A DNA stretch of 64,000 nt. It comes from Viola odorata. Lineage: Eukaryota > Streptophyta > Magnoliopsida > Malpighiales > Violaceae. The notes below the pieces were generated by a model, which saw only the letters and a list, made by a program, of their open reading frames with translations, ran no database searches and had not been told where the DNA came from. The stretch is from contig OY829546.1 in NCBI GenBank assembly GCA_963691705.1, positions 34,132,040 through 34,196,039 of the forward strand. Direction: 5' to 3'. Made by a program: the position numbers and the translations under genes. This document shows, in pieces, positions 1 to 10,518 of the stretch (position 1 is the first letter of the stretch; each line of letters starts with the position of its first letter).

Positions 1-624
1 AATTAATTGTTCTTTTTCATGCTCCTTTTGTTTTATTTTAGGGTTTTGGTAATTTTTACTTCTTAGTTTATTAATTTCTAATTCCTGAAATTGCTCTGAG
101 ATATCTTTTATATCTTTTTCATCAATTTCTTACGTTAAAACTGAAATTTGGTCTTTTAGATTTATATCTCTAGTTTCTTCAGGAATGTGTTTAAATGGTG
201 AAGCTGAAATGATGTTATTATGATGTGTTGTATGTATTTCTTCTAACGGAGGATATACCGATTCTACTTTTGTATCTAGGGCGGTTTTCCATACTTGTTT
301 TGCTGATTTTATTACGTTAATATTTTTTATATCATGTAAATCCGATTGTTTTTTAAACCAGGTGAAAAATGCAATATGAATTTGTAATTCTTCTAGGTCT
401 TTATAAAATCTTTCCTGTATATAATCTTTTTCTTCTTTAGTGAAAGCTTTGAAAATTTGTGTTCTTAATCCGATTTTTGAAGGATCATAAAATTCTTTTC
501 TTAATCTTTCTTTATCTATTTTATATTTATCAGTTTTAATCATATTTAGTTGATTTAAATATCTCATGTCACTATGTGTAGGAGATGGTGATCTTATAAT
601 TTCTTGTTCACTATTTTGATCCAT
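1..624 (-). pseudogene. downstream part of the pararetroviral frame
   Basis: An open stretch of 164 codons (624-130) follows the movement-protein-like frame in the same reading frame, 60 bases after its stop. It is rich in Lys, Glu and Ile and holds a helix-prone block near residues 58-95 (begins LRTQIFKAFTKEEKDYIQER). It stops at 130-132 while a second frame stays open from there to the window edge, which points to a frameshift rather than a true gene end. The position after a movement domain fits the polyprotein or coat region of a caulimovirid, but I do not recognise a specific domain. It is probably part of the same integrated viral fragment and is cut by the window edge. Confidence 0.5.
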
Positions 625-684
625 ATTTTGATAATATGGTCGTGGAATACTTTTATTAAAATCAACACCTCTTAATATCGATCC

Positions 685-1608
685 TTATAATGATCTAGAT
701 AAAATTGGTCTTTCGATATTACTTACTGATCTTCTAAAACTAGTTGTGTTTAAAGGTTCGAGATGTGATTCAAATATTAATCGTATATTTCCATATTGAT
801 CTTCTTCTGTTTTTACAGGTTGTGTTCTTGGAATTATGGCTTGTGATTCATTTGCTTTAGATAAAATCCATTCATTGGGTAAAGTAACTTGGTTTCGTTG
901 TAATAATTTTGGCGTTTGTACCATAGCATGTTCCGTATTAGCTTCGATTAAAAGTGTTTCATTTTTTGGAGAATGTTTTATAGCTTTACGGTTTATATTA
1001 GTTGTCATTACCTTGTAATATATCCTGTATATTAATGCTATATTTCTAGAATCTTTAATCATGTTATCTGGAGTTTTAATATTTAAGGTTAATGTTTTTA
1101 AAATGTTTGGATCAAATAATGATATTGAAAAATTTAGATAACAGTTAAAATAAACTGGTCCTTTAACTAGGTTTGACTGGAAAACTGCTAGTAGAGAATC
1201 ATCAAACTTTTGGAATCTAGCGTCTCTTAGGCACATTAATATTGGGGAATCCAAACCTTGTCGGTGCAAGGGTTTTACTGCTATTTGAATTAACCCGATA
1301 TGCAAAAATTTATATTTTTGCTTAACAGTTTCTATCTGATGAGATTGAATTAATTGGAGTGTCTCAATTTGAGGATTTATAGGTATAGTTTGTTCAGTAG
1401 TTTCTATTAAATAATCATGGAATAAATCTATTGTTCCTGTTTGATATATTTTATTTTTTGGTTCCTTAGGTATGGTCCAATTTTGCAATTGTTGTTCTAT
1501 TTTTGCTATATGATATTCTTGTCTGTTATATTCTTCTAAATTGTTGTCCAAAATATTTTCTTTAACATGATTATTGGATCCTGCAAGGAATTTTCCAATA
1601 CGCTTCAT
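685..1608 (-). pseudogene. endogenous caulimovirid movement-protein-like ORF
   Basis: This minus-strand frame of 307 codons resembles the 30K-superfamily movement proteins of plant pararetroviruses (Caulimoviridae), which help virus move between cells through plasmodesmata. The recognisable core is near residues 135-180, where a GPVYFNCYLNFSISLFDP block is followed by a TLTLNIKT segment; this matches the family's conserved central strand region. The ATG at 1,608 is the first in an open frame and suits the family's size. The frame ends in TAA at 685-687, but the same frame reopens at once, so the stop may be a lesion inside a longer viral frame. The DNA is much more AT-rich than the neighbouring retrotransposons. 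No LTR flanks it. I infer an integrated, non-functional viral fragment; assignment below family level is not possible by eye. Confidence 0.72.
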
Positions 1609-1861
1609 GGTAAAACAGATTTTATTTAAGTATCTTACAGGGAAATAGAGATAATAGTATTAATTAGTAATATTATGTCTTGCTTCCGAGATTACACCTT
1701 TTTGGTCGGGAGCACCCTTCCTGTGGGCTGACCAATGGCTTTACTGGCTGACCAAGCGCCCAAATTTGCTTCTTCTCCGATGCAAGAGATAACATTCCAA
1801 TCAATATTCTTACCTCTACCTCCGCCGGTTGAAGTGGAATTCTTTTGGAAAGAAAAAGCAC
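1609..1861. other. junction between viral fragment and Athila element
   Basis: No gene is clear here. 1,609-1,670 is AT-rich and looks continuous with the viral fragment. From about 1,675 the composition changes. A short minus-strand open stretch (about 1,815-1,690) has no match that I can name. It marks the place where the Athila element loses its reverse transcriptase and everything beyond. Confidence 0.4.
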
Positions 1862-4165
1862 CTACATCATTGGAGGCTCAGCCGGTGTGGAAAGTGTCGA
1901 GGCCATGGCATCTAGAAGTGTTGGCGTTAGACTCCTGTCAAGGGAAAATTTTAAAGGATCAATAGAGTGAAGTTCAGTAAGTTCATCAAGAGAAGGATCA
2001 ATAACATCAATATAATTAACACTGGAGAATTCAGAGGGGTATCGCATGACTTCTAGCATATTGAATCTGATAATCTCTCCGTCGAACTCTAGAGAGATGG
2101 TCGCATCATGAACATCTATCTTTGCTTGGGCAGTGGCCAGAAATGGACGGCCTAGAAGAACATCAGTAGACTTGGTGGAGTCTTCATTCTCCATTGCTAT
2201 GACATAGAAACCGGCTGGGAACAAGAATTCGCCAACTTGGACTAAAACATCTTTAATTATCCCTTCAGGATAGATGATAGAACGATCAGCAAGTTGAATG
2301 GCGAGGTATGTAGGCGTGAGAGGTTCGAGGCCTAGACAGTTATAGATGATCAAGGGCATGACGTTGATTCCTGCCCCTAGATCGCACATGGCTTTCCCGA
2401 TGTCGACTGTGCCAATCCGGTAGGGGATGATGAACATTCCTTGGTCCTTGCACTTTGGAGGGATCCTCCACTGGATATAGGCAGAAGCGTTAGCTCCTAC
2501 ACTAATCTTGTTAACTTCGGCGAACTTGCTCTTGTTCGTGCATAGTTGTTTTAGGAATTTAGCGTAGCGAGGAACATTCTTTACTGCTTGGAGAAGAGGG
2601 ATATTGACAACCACTTTACTGAACATTTCAAAAATATCTCGATCTTCCTTCTCCTTTTTGGACTTAACAAGCCTTTGGGGTAATGGGGGCTCGAGAATCT
2701 TATGAATGTATTCCAGGGTGAATTCGGGTGGATTGGGGTCATTCCTTGGTGAACCTCTGGGAGAGCGAATTCTATCTTTCGTGACCTCGACGAGCCTGGG
2801 TACCTTCGGAAGTTTTGCTCTAGGCTTCGGCTTGAGTTCGGACTCTGGAGAATTTGCAATATCGTGGGTAGGATGTGTAGGAGGTGTCAAGGTCGTTCTA
2901 CTTCGCAGGGTTACGGGACAGACATTGTGCTTTGGATTTGTTTCGGTCTGAGGTGGAAATCTCCCTTGATTTGTTAACTCTTTTACTTGGCCCATCATGG
3001 TGCTCATTTGTTTCTTAAGTTCCTCGATTTCATTCTGCTGTTCGGGATTCTTAGGTATTTCGGTATTCGGGGGCACAACAAAAGTCTGATCTTGGGGAGG
3101 TTGACATTGATACTGATTTTGATGATAAGTGGGTCGAGGTCTGTAATTCTGCATGTTGGGAGGTGGAGGGTGATTTCCATACGGATTCTGCTGGTGCTGC
3201 TGATGGCTAGGCCCCGAAGGCTGAGGGTTTGGAACCCATCCTGGAGTTTGCTGTTTCCAGCCCTGATTGTAGTTTTGACCATAAGGAATCGGGACATACT
3301 AACCAGCAGCATTAACTTGGATTTCGTCCGGAATGTGGGGACATGCATCAGTGGGGTGGTCCATAAAATTACAGATTTGGCAGGCCTTGACAGGCGCGGA
3401 TTGCCTTGACATAAAATTCTGAAACATCCCTGTAAGGGAGGATAGCTGATTCTGCAAGGCTACCACTTGGACATCTTGGCCTTGATTGTTGGCAGGGTCA
3501 AACGAAGCATTCTTGGCCATGAGTTCTATTGTTGCCTTAGTGGTTGATGGGGTAAGAGCAGTTAGAGATCCGCTGGCAACAGCGTTGACCAAGGCCTTAT
3601 CGTGGGCTTTGAGGCCTTCGCAAAAATACTGAACAAGGGCATGCTCCGTAAGGTTGTGGGAGGGACGGCTAGATTGCACCTTCTGGAACCTCTCATAATA
3701 CTGGGCTAGAGTCTCCTCTTTCTTCTGGACTATGGAGACAAGTTGTTTGCGCGTGGTGTTGGAAATAGAAGTCGGATAATACTTCTCGGTGAAGATCTTA
3801 GACATGTCCGCCCAAGAATGAATGGATCTTGGTGGGAGGTCGTAATACCAGTCGAGGGTATCATCTTTGAGAGACCACTGGAAGGTGCGCAGCTTGGCTT
3901 GTTCGATGCTGACGTTGGCAGGTTTCATGGCCTCGCAGATAGAGTGGAGCTGTTGAAGATGGCGGAGTGCATTTTCCTTGGCAACCCCTCGAAAGGTTGG
4001 AAGGTGATGCATAACGGCTGACTTCAAGGTCCAGTCATGAAGGACAGCGGGCCAGACAATGTAGCTACTTGACATGTCAGGGGTTGCATGGAAGTTATCG
4101 ATGGTTTGTTGTGCTGGAGGAGGTGGTGGATCCTCATGACGTTCATGGTTGTCATGGTCTTCCAT
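1862..4165 (-). pseudogene. Athila-type gag-protease, one nonsense codon
   Basis: One minus-strand frame runs from ATG at 4,165 to the stop at 1,862, broken by a single TAG at 3,299-3,301. Gag, which forms the retrotransposon's capsid-like particle, is seen in residues 40-200 (WSLKDDTLDWYYDLP and YYERFQKVQSSRPSHNL blocks). A CX2CX4HX4C zinc knuckle, CQICNFMDHPTDAC, follows just before the stop. After a proline and glutamine-rich linker comes the aspartic protease, with active site CDLGAGINVMPL and flap partner LLGRPFLATA. The usual Athila motif is DLGAS, so the Ser position is changed. Reverse transcriptase, RNase H and integrase are missing. The upstream primer site and LTR confirm orientation. 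It lies downstream of its own 5' LTR and is inactive. Confidence 0.85.
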
Positions 4166-4435
4166 TTGTTGGGAAATCGAATTGGGCTGCTACTGGATTT
4201 TCGAGACTACGATGGAGATAGGCTAGATCTAGGAAAAATTGACGGTCCTGGCCGACCAGATTGGAAGGAGATCCGTCGAGGGCAGGATGTGGGATCACTC
4301 TACGCTGGGTAGATGTTCCTCTGGCTTGCCTTCAAATTTCTCTCTCCGTTCTGGTTAACTCGAGGTCTAGAGGGAGTAGATCTGGAGCAGATCTCCTAGT
4401 CATACAAAAATAAAAACAGAATTAGTACCGTTCAA

Positions 4436-4453
4436 TCCCCGACAACGGCGTCA
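4436..4453 (-). other. primer-binding site, tRNA-Asp type
   Basis: Read on the minus strand this is TGACGCCGTTGTCGGGGA, two transitions away from the TGGCGCCGTTGCCGGGGA primer site typical of Athila elements. It lies a few bases inside the LTR end at 4,459 and upstream of gag, with about 270 bases of leader (4,166-4,435) between that hold no gene. Confidence 0.75.
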
Positions 4454-4458
4454 AAATT

Positions 4459-6064
4459 TGATCGTCACTCAAATATATTAAATATTTTCCTGATGCCTAA
4501 ATGCATAAATAAATGTGTACAGGGAAAAACAGGGTCGAACCACAAAGATTGAAGGAAAAAAACGTTAATAAAGATGTATGACAAGGGACAAATGCAACAG
4601 AATATGGTCAAGAAACACTGCGGGAAGTTTCTGTCGATTAACGAATTAATCAACATAGATATGGGAGCTAACAAGACAGATAAGTAAATATATAAATCAC
4701 ATTCATAAAAGTAACAAACATTCGGGGGCTCGAAAGTGAAACAGCAATCAAGGGCAAGATAACAAAAGATACTCGAGGGCAAGAAAAGCAACAAGAGAGA
4801 TATAAATCAGAGGGGAAGAGATCTTAGCAAAAGTTGTTCTCGGGTTGCATTCTAGGTCAGTTAATCATGGGCACGAAAATATTCCAAACTCAAGCACAAA
4901 CCTGCTATAGGAGTCATGTTTCCACATAGACTCCCTACTCACCTTCGTAGGTAGAAGCCACCCCCCGTTTCCATATATGGGGTGACCTTGACGTCTCGCC
5001 ATCCTCCCAGGCACGAATGCGGGGAGGCACTACTCAAAACGCCCATGAAGTGGAGGCAAGACAGATCTAGGGCGTGACATCTCAGTTTGTCAAGCTCGCA
5101 TCACATAACCTAAACAATCAAATACCCCTAGACGAAAGACCTCTCGCAATGTCTACATTAGGTGTCTACTTTATCTCAAGGATTCGCATCAGTTATAACC
5201 AAGAGAATGACAATAGTCATGCAGAAATATTGACAGTTGATCAAGCCCTCAACAGTTCTAAATAAGCAAGGATTAAAATGATAAATGATTGAATATGACA
5301 AGAGAATATATTAAGCACACTTTAGGCCTCCTAACTAACCCTTGCAACCCTTGCAACACCCTTCACTAAGAAGGTGGTATTTAGCTACTCATAACAAGAT
5401 ATGAACAGTAGATAATAAATATCATGCAAGAAAGAGTAAAGAAAAGGATTAGAGGAAACCGGTAAATGATTTAATAAATCAAAGGAGAAAAGCTTCTCCC
5501 TTTACAAAACTGGCGTCTGCTCCAAGATTCAAGAGAATAAAATCCCTAGAAATTAGGGTAAAAGAAAGAGTGATGTTTTTAGTGTCTTAAGTCAGCCTCC
5601 CCTTACAAAAACCCTAAAGCTAAGGTTATATAGGCTAAAACTAACTAGGAGACAAAAATACAGCTAAGGGAGAGAGGGTGTCAGCGCTTGGGAGGACGCC
5701 AGCATATAGGGGGACCGCGCCCTTGGCAGAGAATATTCTAGAATCTTCTGTAAGCGTCTGTCACCTTCTAGAAACGCTTGGGATTCCTTCCTTTGGATTT
5801 TGATCTCTGATCTGACGCAGGGAAGTCAAGGGCATGAGACTGCTCACTAGTCTGGTTAGCGTCGCGGGCTCGATGACTTCTGTTCTTCTAGACCTCGATC
5901 TTCAACACTACAGAAATCCCTAAAAAAATGCTTATTTTTTCTCTTTTCTCCCTTTAGGCACTCATCTGCAAAAAGATGGGAAAAAGGGGCAAATCAGAAG
6001 TATCTTGCCCTCGAAAAGGCCGAAAATAAGATAGAAAAACCCACACAATAAAGACACGCTATCA
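4459..6064 (-). repeat. Athila 5' LTR
   Basis: The LTR is bounded on the minus strand by TGATAG at the start (6,064) and GATCA at the end (4,459), giving TGAT/ATCA ends, and is followed directly by the primer site. The length of about 1.6 kb fits Athila. No second LTR is present, so the element is truncated. Plus-strand ORFs within it are short and unsupported. Confidence 0.7.
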
Positions 6065-6251
6065 ACGACCTCGAACCTTCGTTCTTTAGTTTAGACCCAA
6101 GCCTTAGTTTTTTATTTTTATGCCATGACATTAGGTTCCCTAAACCTAGAAAATAAATAGGGTGGCGACTTCATTGCATTATGCGAAGCATCCATTTATG
6201 CTTAGCATCCGTCTCGAACCTATTCGTGTAAAAACCCTAAAAGGTGGTGCG
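6065..6251 (+). repeat. 3' tail of an Ogre-type LTR
   Basis: This stretch closely parallels 23,530-23,719: both have a Phe/Leu-poor T-rich run, then TTCCCTAAACCTAGAAA, then AGGGTGGCGACTTCATTGCA, and both end with a short GTGC-A-ACA or GTGCGACA terminus. It is therefore the end of an Ogre-like LTR. Its 5' part is missing and the Athila LTR abuts it. It is not followed by a recognisable primer site. Confidence 0.6.
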
Positions 6252-6319
6252 ACAGCCACGTTCTTCTTGATGTCTTGTCAACTGGTGTCGGCCATGCTTT
6301 TTGTCATTTTCTGATAATG
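6252..6319. other. pre-insertion target DNA (left part)
   Basis: This short unannotated stretch continues at 21,307 once the Tat element is removed. No gene is seen in either half. Confidence 0.5.
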
Positions 6320-6324
6320 ATTGT
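6320..6324. repeat. target-site duplication, left copy (ATTGT)
   Basis: ATTGT directly precedes the LTR start TGATAAC and is repeated directly after the other LTR at 21,302-21,306. Confidence 0.9.
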
Positions 6325-6521
6325 TGATAACTATCGATGCCACAGAAGCGGCATCTCCACTACCCCGCCGGGTGACCCGGCCAGCATACTGTACCCGTCG
6401 CGGGAGATAAGTCCTTGTTCATGCTGCCCTTAGCTTGGCGACCGACCCTGGGATGGTCGACATCAGCGGGGAGGGCTCTTATGCGACATCCGCACGGCGG
6501 CATCCCATCCCAGGTCATCCA

Positions 6522-6544
6522 TGACGTCACTCCGCGTGACGTCA
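6522..6544 (+). promoter_or_regulatory. two TGACGTCA palindromes in the LTR
   Basis: Perfect TGACGTCA octamers occur at 6,522-6,529 and 6,537-6,544, spaced 15 bases apart, about 100-120 bases upstream of the TATA box. TGACG/TGACGTCA is the known binding core of plant bZIP (TGA and CRE-like) factors. The pair recurs in the related LTR at 46,653-46,675, while the 3' LTR keeps only one. Confidence 0.65.
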
Positions 6545-6644
6545 TCCCGCGTGACATCACTCTATGACACTCCAGCGACACATCACCCCAGTGACATCCG
6601 CCAGGGACTATTCCCACCCCTTGTCGGTACACTCCTTCCTTTGT

Positions 6645-6653
6645 CTATAAATA
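6645..6653 (+). promoter_or_regulatory. LTR TATA box
   Basis: CTATAAATA followed by CCCCCACC. It is conserved in the 3' LTR (21,095-21,103) and in the second copy (46,745-46,753). Confidence 0.8.
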
Positions 6654-6853
6654 CCCCCACCTTTTTAGACAAGAGGGTAAGCTTAAGATAGCGTACTGAA
6701 CCCCTGCTATTTTTACTACTGACTTTGGCATCGGAGTGTTTACGCTGGAGACCCCCTCCGGCGCATTGCAGGTGACGAAGGCCCCCAGTACAGTGTTCCC
6801 GACCGCCCTAGATCAAGCCGATCCTGCTCAGTATCCCTCGGACTCTTATCAAA

Positions 6854-6872
6854 TGGTGCTTTTATTGAGAGC
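6854..6872 (+). other. primer-binding site of Tat element
   Basis: TGGTGCTTTTATTGAGAGC starts two bases after the LTR and begins with the TGG expected opposite a tRNA CCA end. The related element has the same site with one change at 46,957. I cannot name the tRNA with confidence. Confidence 0.6.
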
Positions 6873-6936
6873 TTTGGTTGATTAAGTGAGTTTTCCTTAG
6901 TAACCAAGCTTTGTTCTTTCTGAGAGTCGAAGGATC

Positions 6937-8565
6937 ATGGCTTCAGATTCAGAATCCACGCCCCCTCATACTCGTGGCGGTCACGCGCGTAGGGAAATTT
7001 TTTCCACGTCTTCGTCCAGTACGTATGTCACATCACGTGAAATTTCCTCTGCGCAGACAGACTTTCTTTTCGGATTGACAGCTGGCACATCGTTTTCTCA
7101 ACCGGGTACCCCATTTTCTCAAACGAGTACTCCATTTTTGCAAATGGGTTCCCTTGCTTCCTCAATGGGCGCTCCATTTTCTCACATGGGTGGATCCAGT
7201 CACTCCGTCCCTCCGCTTGTAAGTTCTGGGATGGATAGCCTCGCTACTCCCTCAGTAAGCTCGATGTTAGCTCTTCGTGCCCACTTGGATTATTTGATCG
7301 GGATGGCCGCAGGCCCCACTTCCAGCACCGCGATATCAAGTGTGCCTCCTCGAGTTATTTTCACTCCGTCTATTGTCGCTGATCGACAAGTGTCGCCTCG
7401 ACGCCAGACGAATGTCCCTCTGACCTCACCTACGATAAGCACACCATTCAGCTTTGCGCAACTGGCAGGCGGACAGGAGGAGCACTACATATCGCGGATG
7501 CCGCGGATTCCTGTCTCTCAAGTAGGGCGGCCGCTAGATGAATACGGAGAGCGTTGGGATGGCAGGAGAGAGGGAGTCGGTAGAGAGGTATCTATGGAGT
7601 GGAGTGAGAGATCAGGCAGTAGGAGGAGACGATCTCGTTCGCCCAGGAGTCGCAGCCTGTCTCCCCAGCGGCATCGCACCTCGGAGCCTCGAGGGCACAG
7701 GCGACACCTGGACGTGTCTCCTCCTCGTCATGATCGTGAGATCTTGGATGACACTGCTGGTCACCCTTTTACCCACCGTATAAGGCACCACAGGGTCAGC
7801 CGACATGTCAAGCTCCCCACGGAGTCGTACGACGGCACCAGAGACCCCATTTCACATCTCAACAAGGTGAAGGACTTCGTCTAGTTTTAGACGCACAGCG
7901 ACGCGGCGTTGTGTCAGATATTCGTTATGACATTGTCAAGAGTGGCTCGCCTATGGTTTGAAGGGCTTCCCGCTCGATCAATTGACAATTTCCAGCAACT
8001 AGAGACCAAGTTTAAGAGCCGCTTCAGCACAGCTATCCCTATTCGGAAATCCGCGACAGCCTTGTTTGATATATGTAGAAAGCCAGAGGAGTCTTTAAAC
8101 AGTTATCTTGGTCGCTTTGATATGGAAATGTCCTTAACCCCCGGTATCACTATTGGTTTTGCTATAGAAGCTTTGAAGCGGAATTGTGGATCTGGGAAGT
8201 TGAGGGATACGTTGATGGTGGACCCCCCAACGACCTTAGATGCGTTAAGATTGAAGGCCCACAATTATGCGAGAATGGAAGAGGAGGCGTATAGAAGCAG
8301 GATGCGGGATACGCCCCAGAGCGCCCCTCCTGCTCCTGCGGCTCAAGCCAGTATGACCCACGATACCCGTCTAGGTGATGAATACACCCAGCGGAAAGAT
8401 TACATTCCCAAGGCGTCAAGTCGCTAGAAGGGTAACTTCTCTAGAGGAAAGGGCGGCGGTCTAAATGTTCAGCGGCAGGCGGATCCCCTTAAGGGTCGAA
8501 CATACGATCCCGACCTCCCTCCCTTTACACTCCCGCGAGTGGAAATTTTAGCCATCATTCAGTAG
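6937..8565 (+). pseudogene. Tat gag, interrupted by four TAG codons
   Basis: Gag opens at ATG 6,937 (MASDSESTPPHTRGG), 85 bases after the LTR, and the same start is used by the related copy at 47,039. Residues 45-90 contain degenerate copies of a PFSQMG-type octapeptide repeat. A basic Arg/Ser-rich stretch near residues 215-260 (SRRRRSRSPRSRSLSPQRHR) may bind RNA. The retrotransposon gag fold follows (VKLPTESYDGTRDPISHLNKV, then LWFEGLPARSI and SLNSYLGRFDMEM). TAG stops interrupt the frame at 7,882, 7,888, 8,425 and 8,563; comparison with the copy near 48,020 shows that the first two replace Gln codons. The frame is otherwise continuous and runs on into protease. Confidence 0.85.
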
Positions 8566-10062
8566 CGGAACCTACCGATTCGCTATCCCGCCCTAGTGAA
8601 GCCAGTGGTGGTCATGGGAGGAAGGGAAAATGCTTTTTGTAAATTTCATAAGGTTAAGGGGCATTCTACAGAGGCATGCAGGGAGTTAAAGTTGGAAATA
8701 AAGCGACTGTTGGAAGAAGGCTATCTTGGAGAGTTCGCCACTCGAATGAGAGAAGAAACTAGGAGCAACCCCCCACGCGGAGCATTAGGTGACCATCAAT
8801 TGCCTCCTCCCCTCAGGAACAAAGGAACTTCTGAGGCAAAGGGGAAAGAAGCGCTAATGATGTATGACGAGGAAATCCCTATTATTAACATTATCGCTGG
8901 GGGCGCGTCGTTCCTGGACGAGATTACCCCAACAACGCTCTTGACAGGAGAGAAGCGAAAACGGGAAGGTCAGCCGACAAAAAAGGGAGCGATTGATGCG
9001 CTTGACAGGATGGTAATATCTTTCTCGGAAGAAGATGAAAAGGGTGTTGTCTTCCCTCATAATGATGTGTTAGTAGTCACACCGGTTATTGGGAACCATG
9101 GGGTGCGAAGGACCCTCATTGATAACGGCAGTGCGGTAAACTTATTCTCGTTGGAAGCATATAATCTCATGAAACACCCTGCCAGCGAACTAGCACCCTG
9201 CAAGAAACCAATTATCGGAGTGGACGGCATTCATATACCTGTAATTGGAATCACAGCGCTGCCTGTGTATTTCAGAGAAGACGCGTCGAAACGATCAGAA
9301 GAATTGATGTTCTTGGTCGTGGATCTCATCCTACCGTATAATGCCATTCTAGGGCGGCCATTCCTCAATCATTTTGGGGCGGCGGTATCTCAGAAACATC
9401 TCAGGATGAAATACCCCTCGTGGGAAGGGGTAGTATCTATCAAGGGCGACCAAAAGTTAGCCGTCGAGTGTTATTCGCTCATGATTCAAAAAAGCTGTGA
9501 TCAATATGTGTGTGTGGCAGCGGACCCCTATGAGCAAAGGGATGAAAGGCGAACCCAGCCAGTAGATGCGATGGTACCCATCCATGTTCAGGGCAACGAG
9601 GAAGCGAGCTTTCAGGCCAGTGAAAAGTTGACCCCTGAGGAGAGAGCTCAATTAGCTCGGCTGTTGAACAAGTGCAAAGGAGAGTTCGCGTGGAAACCGG
9701 CGGACATGCCTGGCGTGTCCAGAGAAGTGGCTGAGCACCGACTCAATGTCGACCCACACGCCACGCCAGTTCAACAGAAGCGGCGAGCATTCTCCGTGGA
9801 AAAAGCAGTGGTGATTGATAAGGAGGTAGCGAAATTGTCAGATGCGGGATTCATCCGAGAAGTTCAATATCCCACTTGGCTGGCCAACCCCGTCTTAGTC
9901 CGCAAGCCCAATGGGGACTGGCGCATGTGCATTGATTTCACCAACTTGAACGATGCTTTTCCTAAGGATTGCTATCCGCTTCCTCGAATTTATCAGTTAG
10001 TCGATCAAGCGGCAGGATATGAGTATTTGAGTTCCTTGGACGCCAATTCTGGATACCATTAA
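8566..10062 (+). pseudogene. Tat protease and N-terminal reverse transcriptase
   Basis: The frame continues from gag. CKFHKVKGHSTEAC near the start is the CX2HX4-5HX4C-like knuckle typical of Tat gag ends. The aspartic protease follows with active site LIDNGSAVNLFS (about residue 175) and partner motif AILGRPFLNHFG. The reverse transcriptase then begins (EHRLNVDPHATPVQQKRR, NPVLVRKPNGDWRMCIDFTNLN, LDANSGYH). The frame stops at TAA 10,060-10,062, where the family has Gln (GYHQIPM), so the stop is a point lesion. Polyprotein processing and first-strand synthesis would be the roles in an intact copy. Confidence 0.88.
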
Positions 10063-10518
10063 ATCCCTATGGCCAAGGAGGATGAGAAAAAGACGGCATT
10101 TATAACCTCGAAGGCCACCTATTGTTACACGGCAATGTCGTTCGGCTTAAAGAACACAGGGGCGACCTTCCAGCGTACGTAGACGATGTACTGGTCAAGA
10201 GCAGAAGTTTCAGTGACCATCTGGCCGATTTGCAGGAAGTGTTTGATACGTTAAGGAAGTACCAGATAAAGTTGAACCCCCGCAAGTGCGCGTTCGCATT
10301 CCAAATAGGAAAATTCTTGGGGTATGTGGTAAGCCAAAAGGGCATCCAGCCGAACCCGTCAAAGATGCCGAGGTGCGGTACACCCACCTTGAGAAGGTGG
10401 CGTTCGCCCTGATACAGTCCACACGAAAGATGGACAGATATTTTCAAGCCCATCCGGTCACCGTGCTCACAGACCAGCCTTTGAGAAGGTTTTCAGGAAA
10501 CCAGAATCCTCGAGGAGG
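10063..10518 (+). pseudogene. reverse transcriptase / RNase H remnants with two deletions
   Basis: RT sequence resumes after the stop (KKTAFITSKATYCYTAMSFG), reaches ATFQR near 10,174 and jumps straight to the catalytic YVDD box at 10,176-10,187 in another frame, so the residues that normally lie between are deleted. RT continues to IQPNPSK near 10,365. A second break then joins a fragment of the RNase H domain (EVRYTHLEKVAFALIQS) in a third frame. Another shift near 10,490 returns to the frame of the next ORF. The palm cannot fold and the copy is dead for reverse transcription. Confidence 0.85.

Larger units (their letters stand above)
6325..6851 (+). repeat. Tat element 5' LTR
   Basis: Begins TGATAACTATCGATGCC and ends GACTCTTATCA; matched by 20,782-21,301 with the same order of motifs, including the TATA box and the TGACGTCA sites. 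Confidence 0.95.

Noticed and set aside
1673..1861. 62-codon minus-strand ORF
   Set aside because: Too short, no domain, and placed at a junction between two decayed elements.
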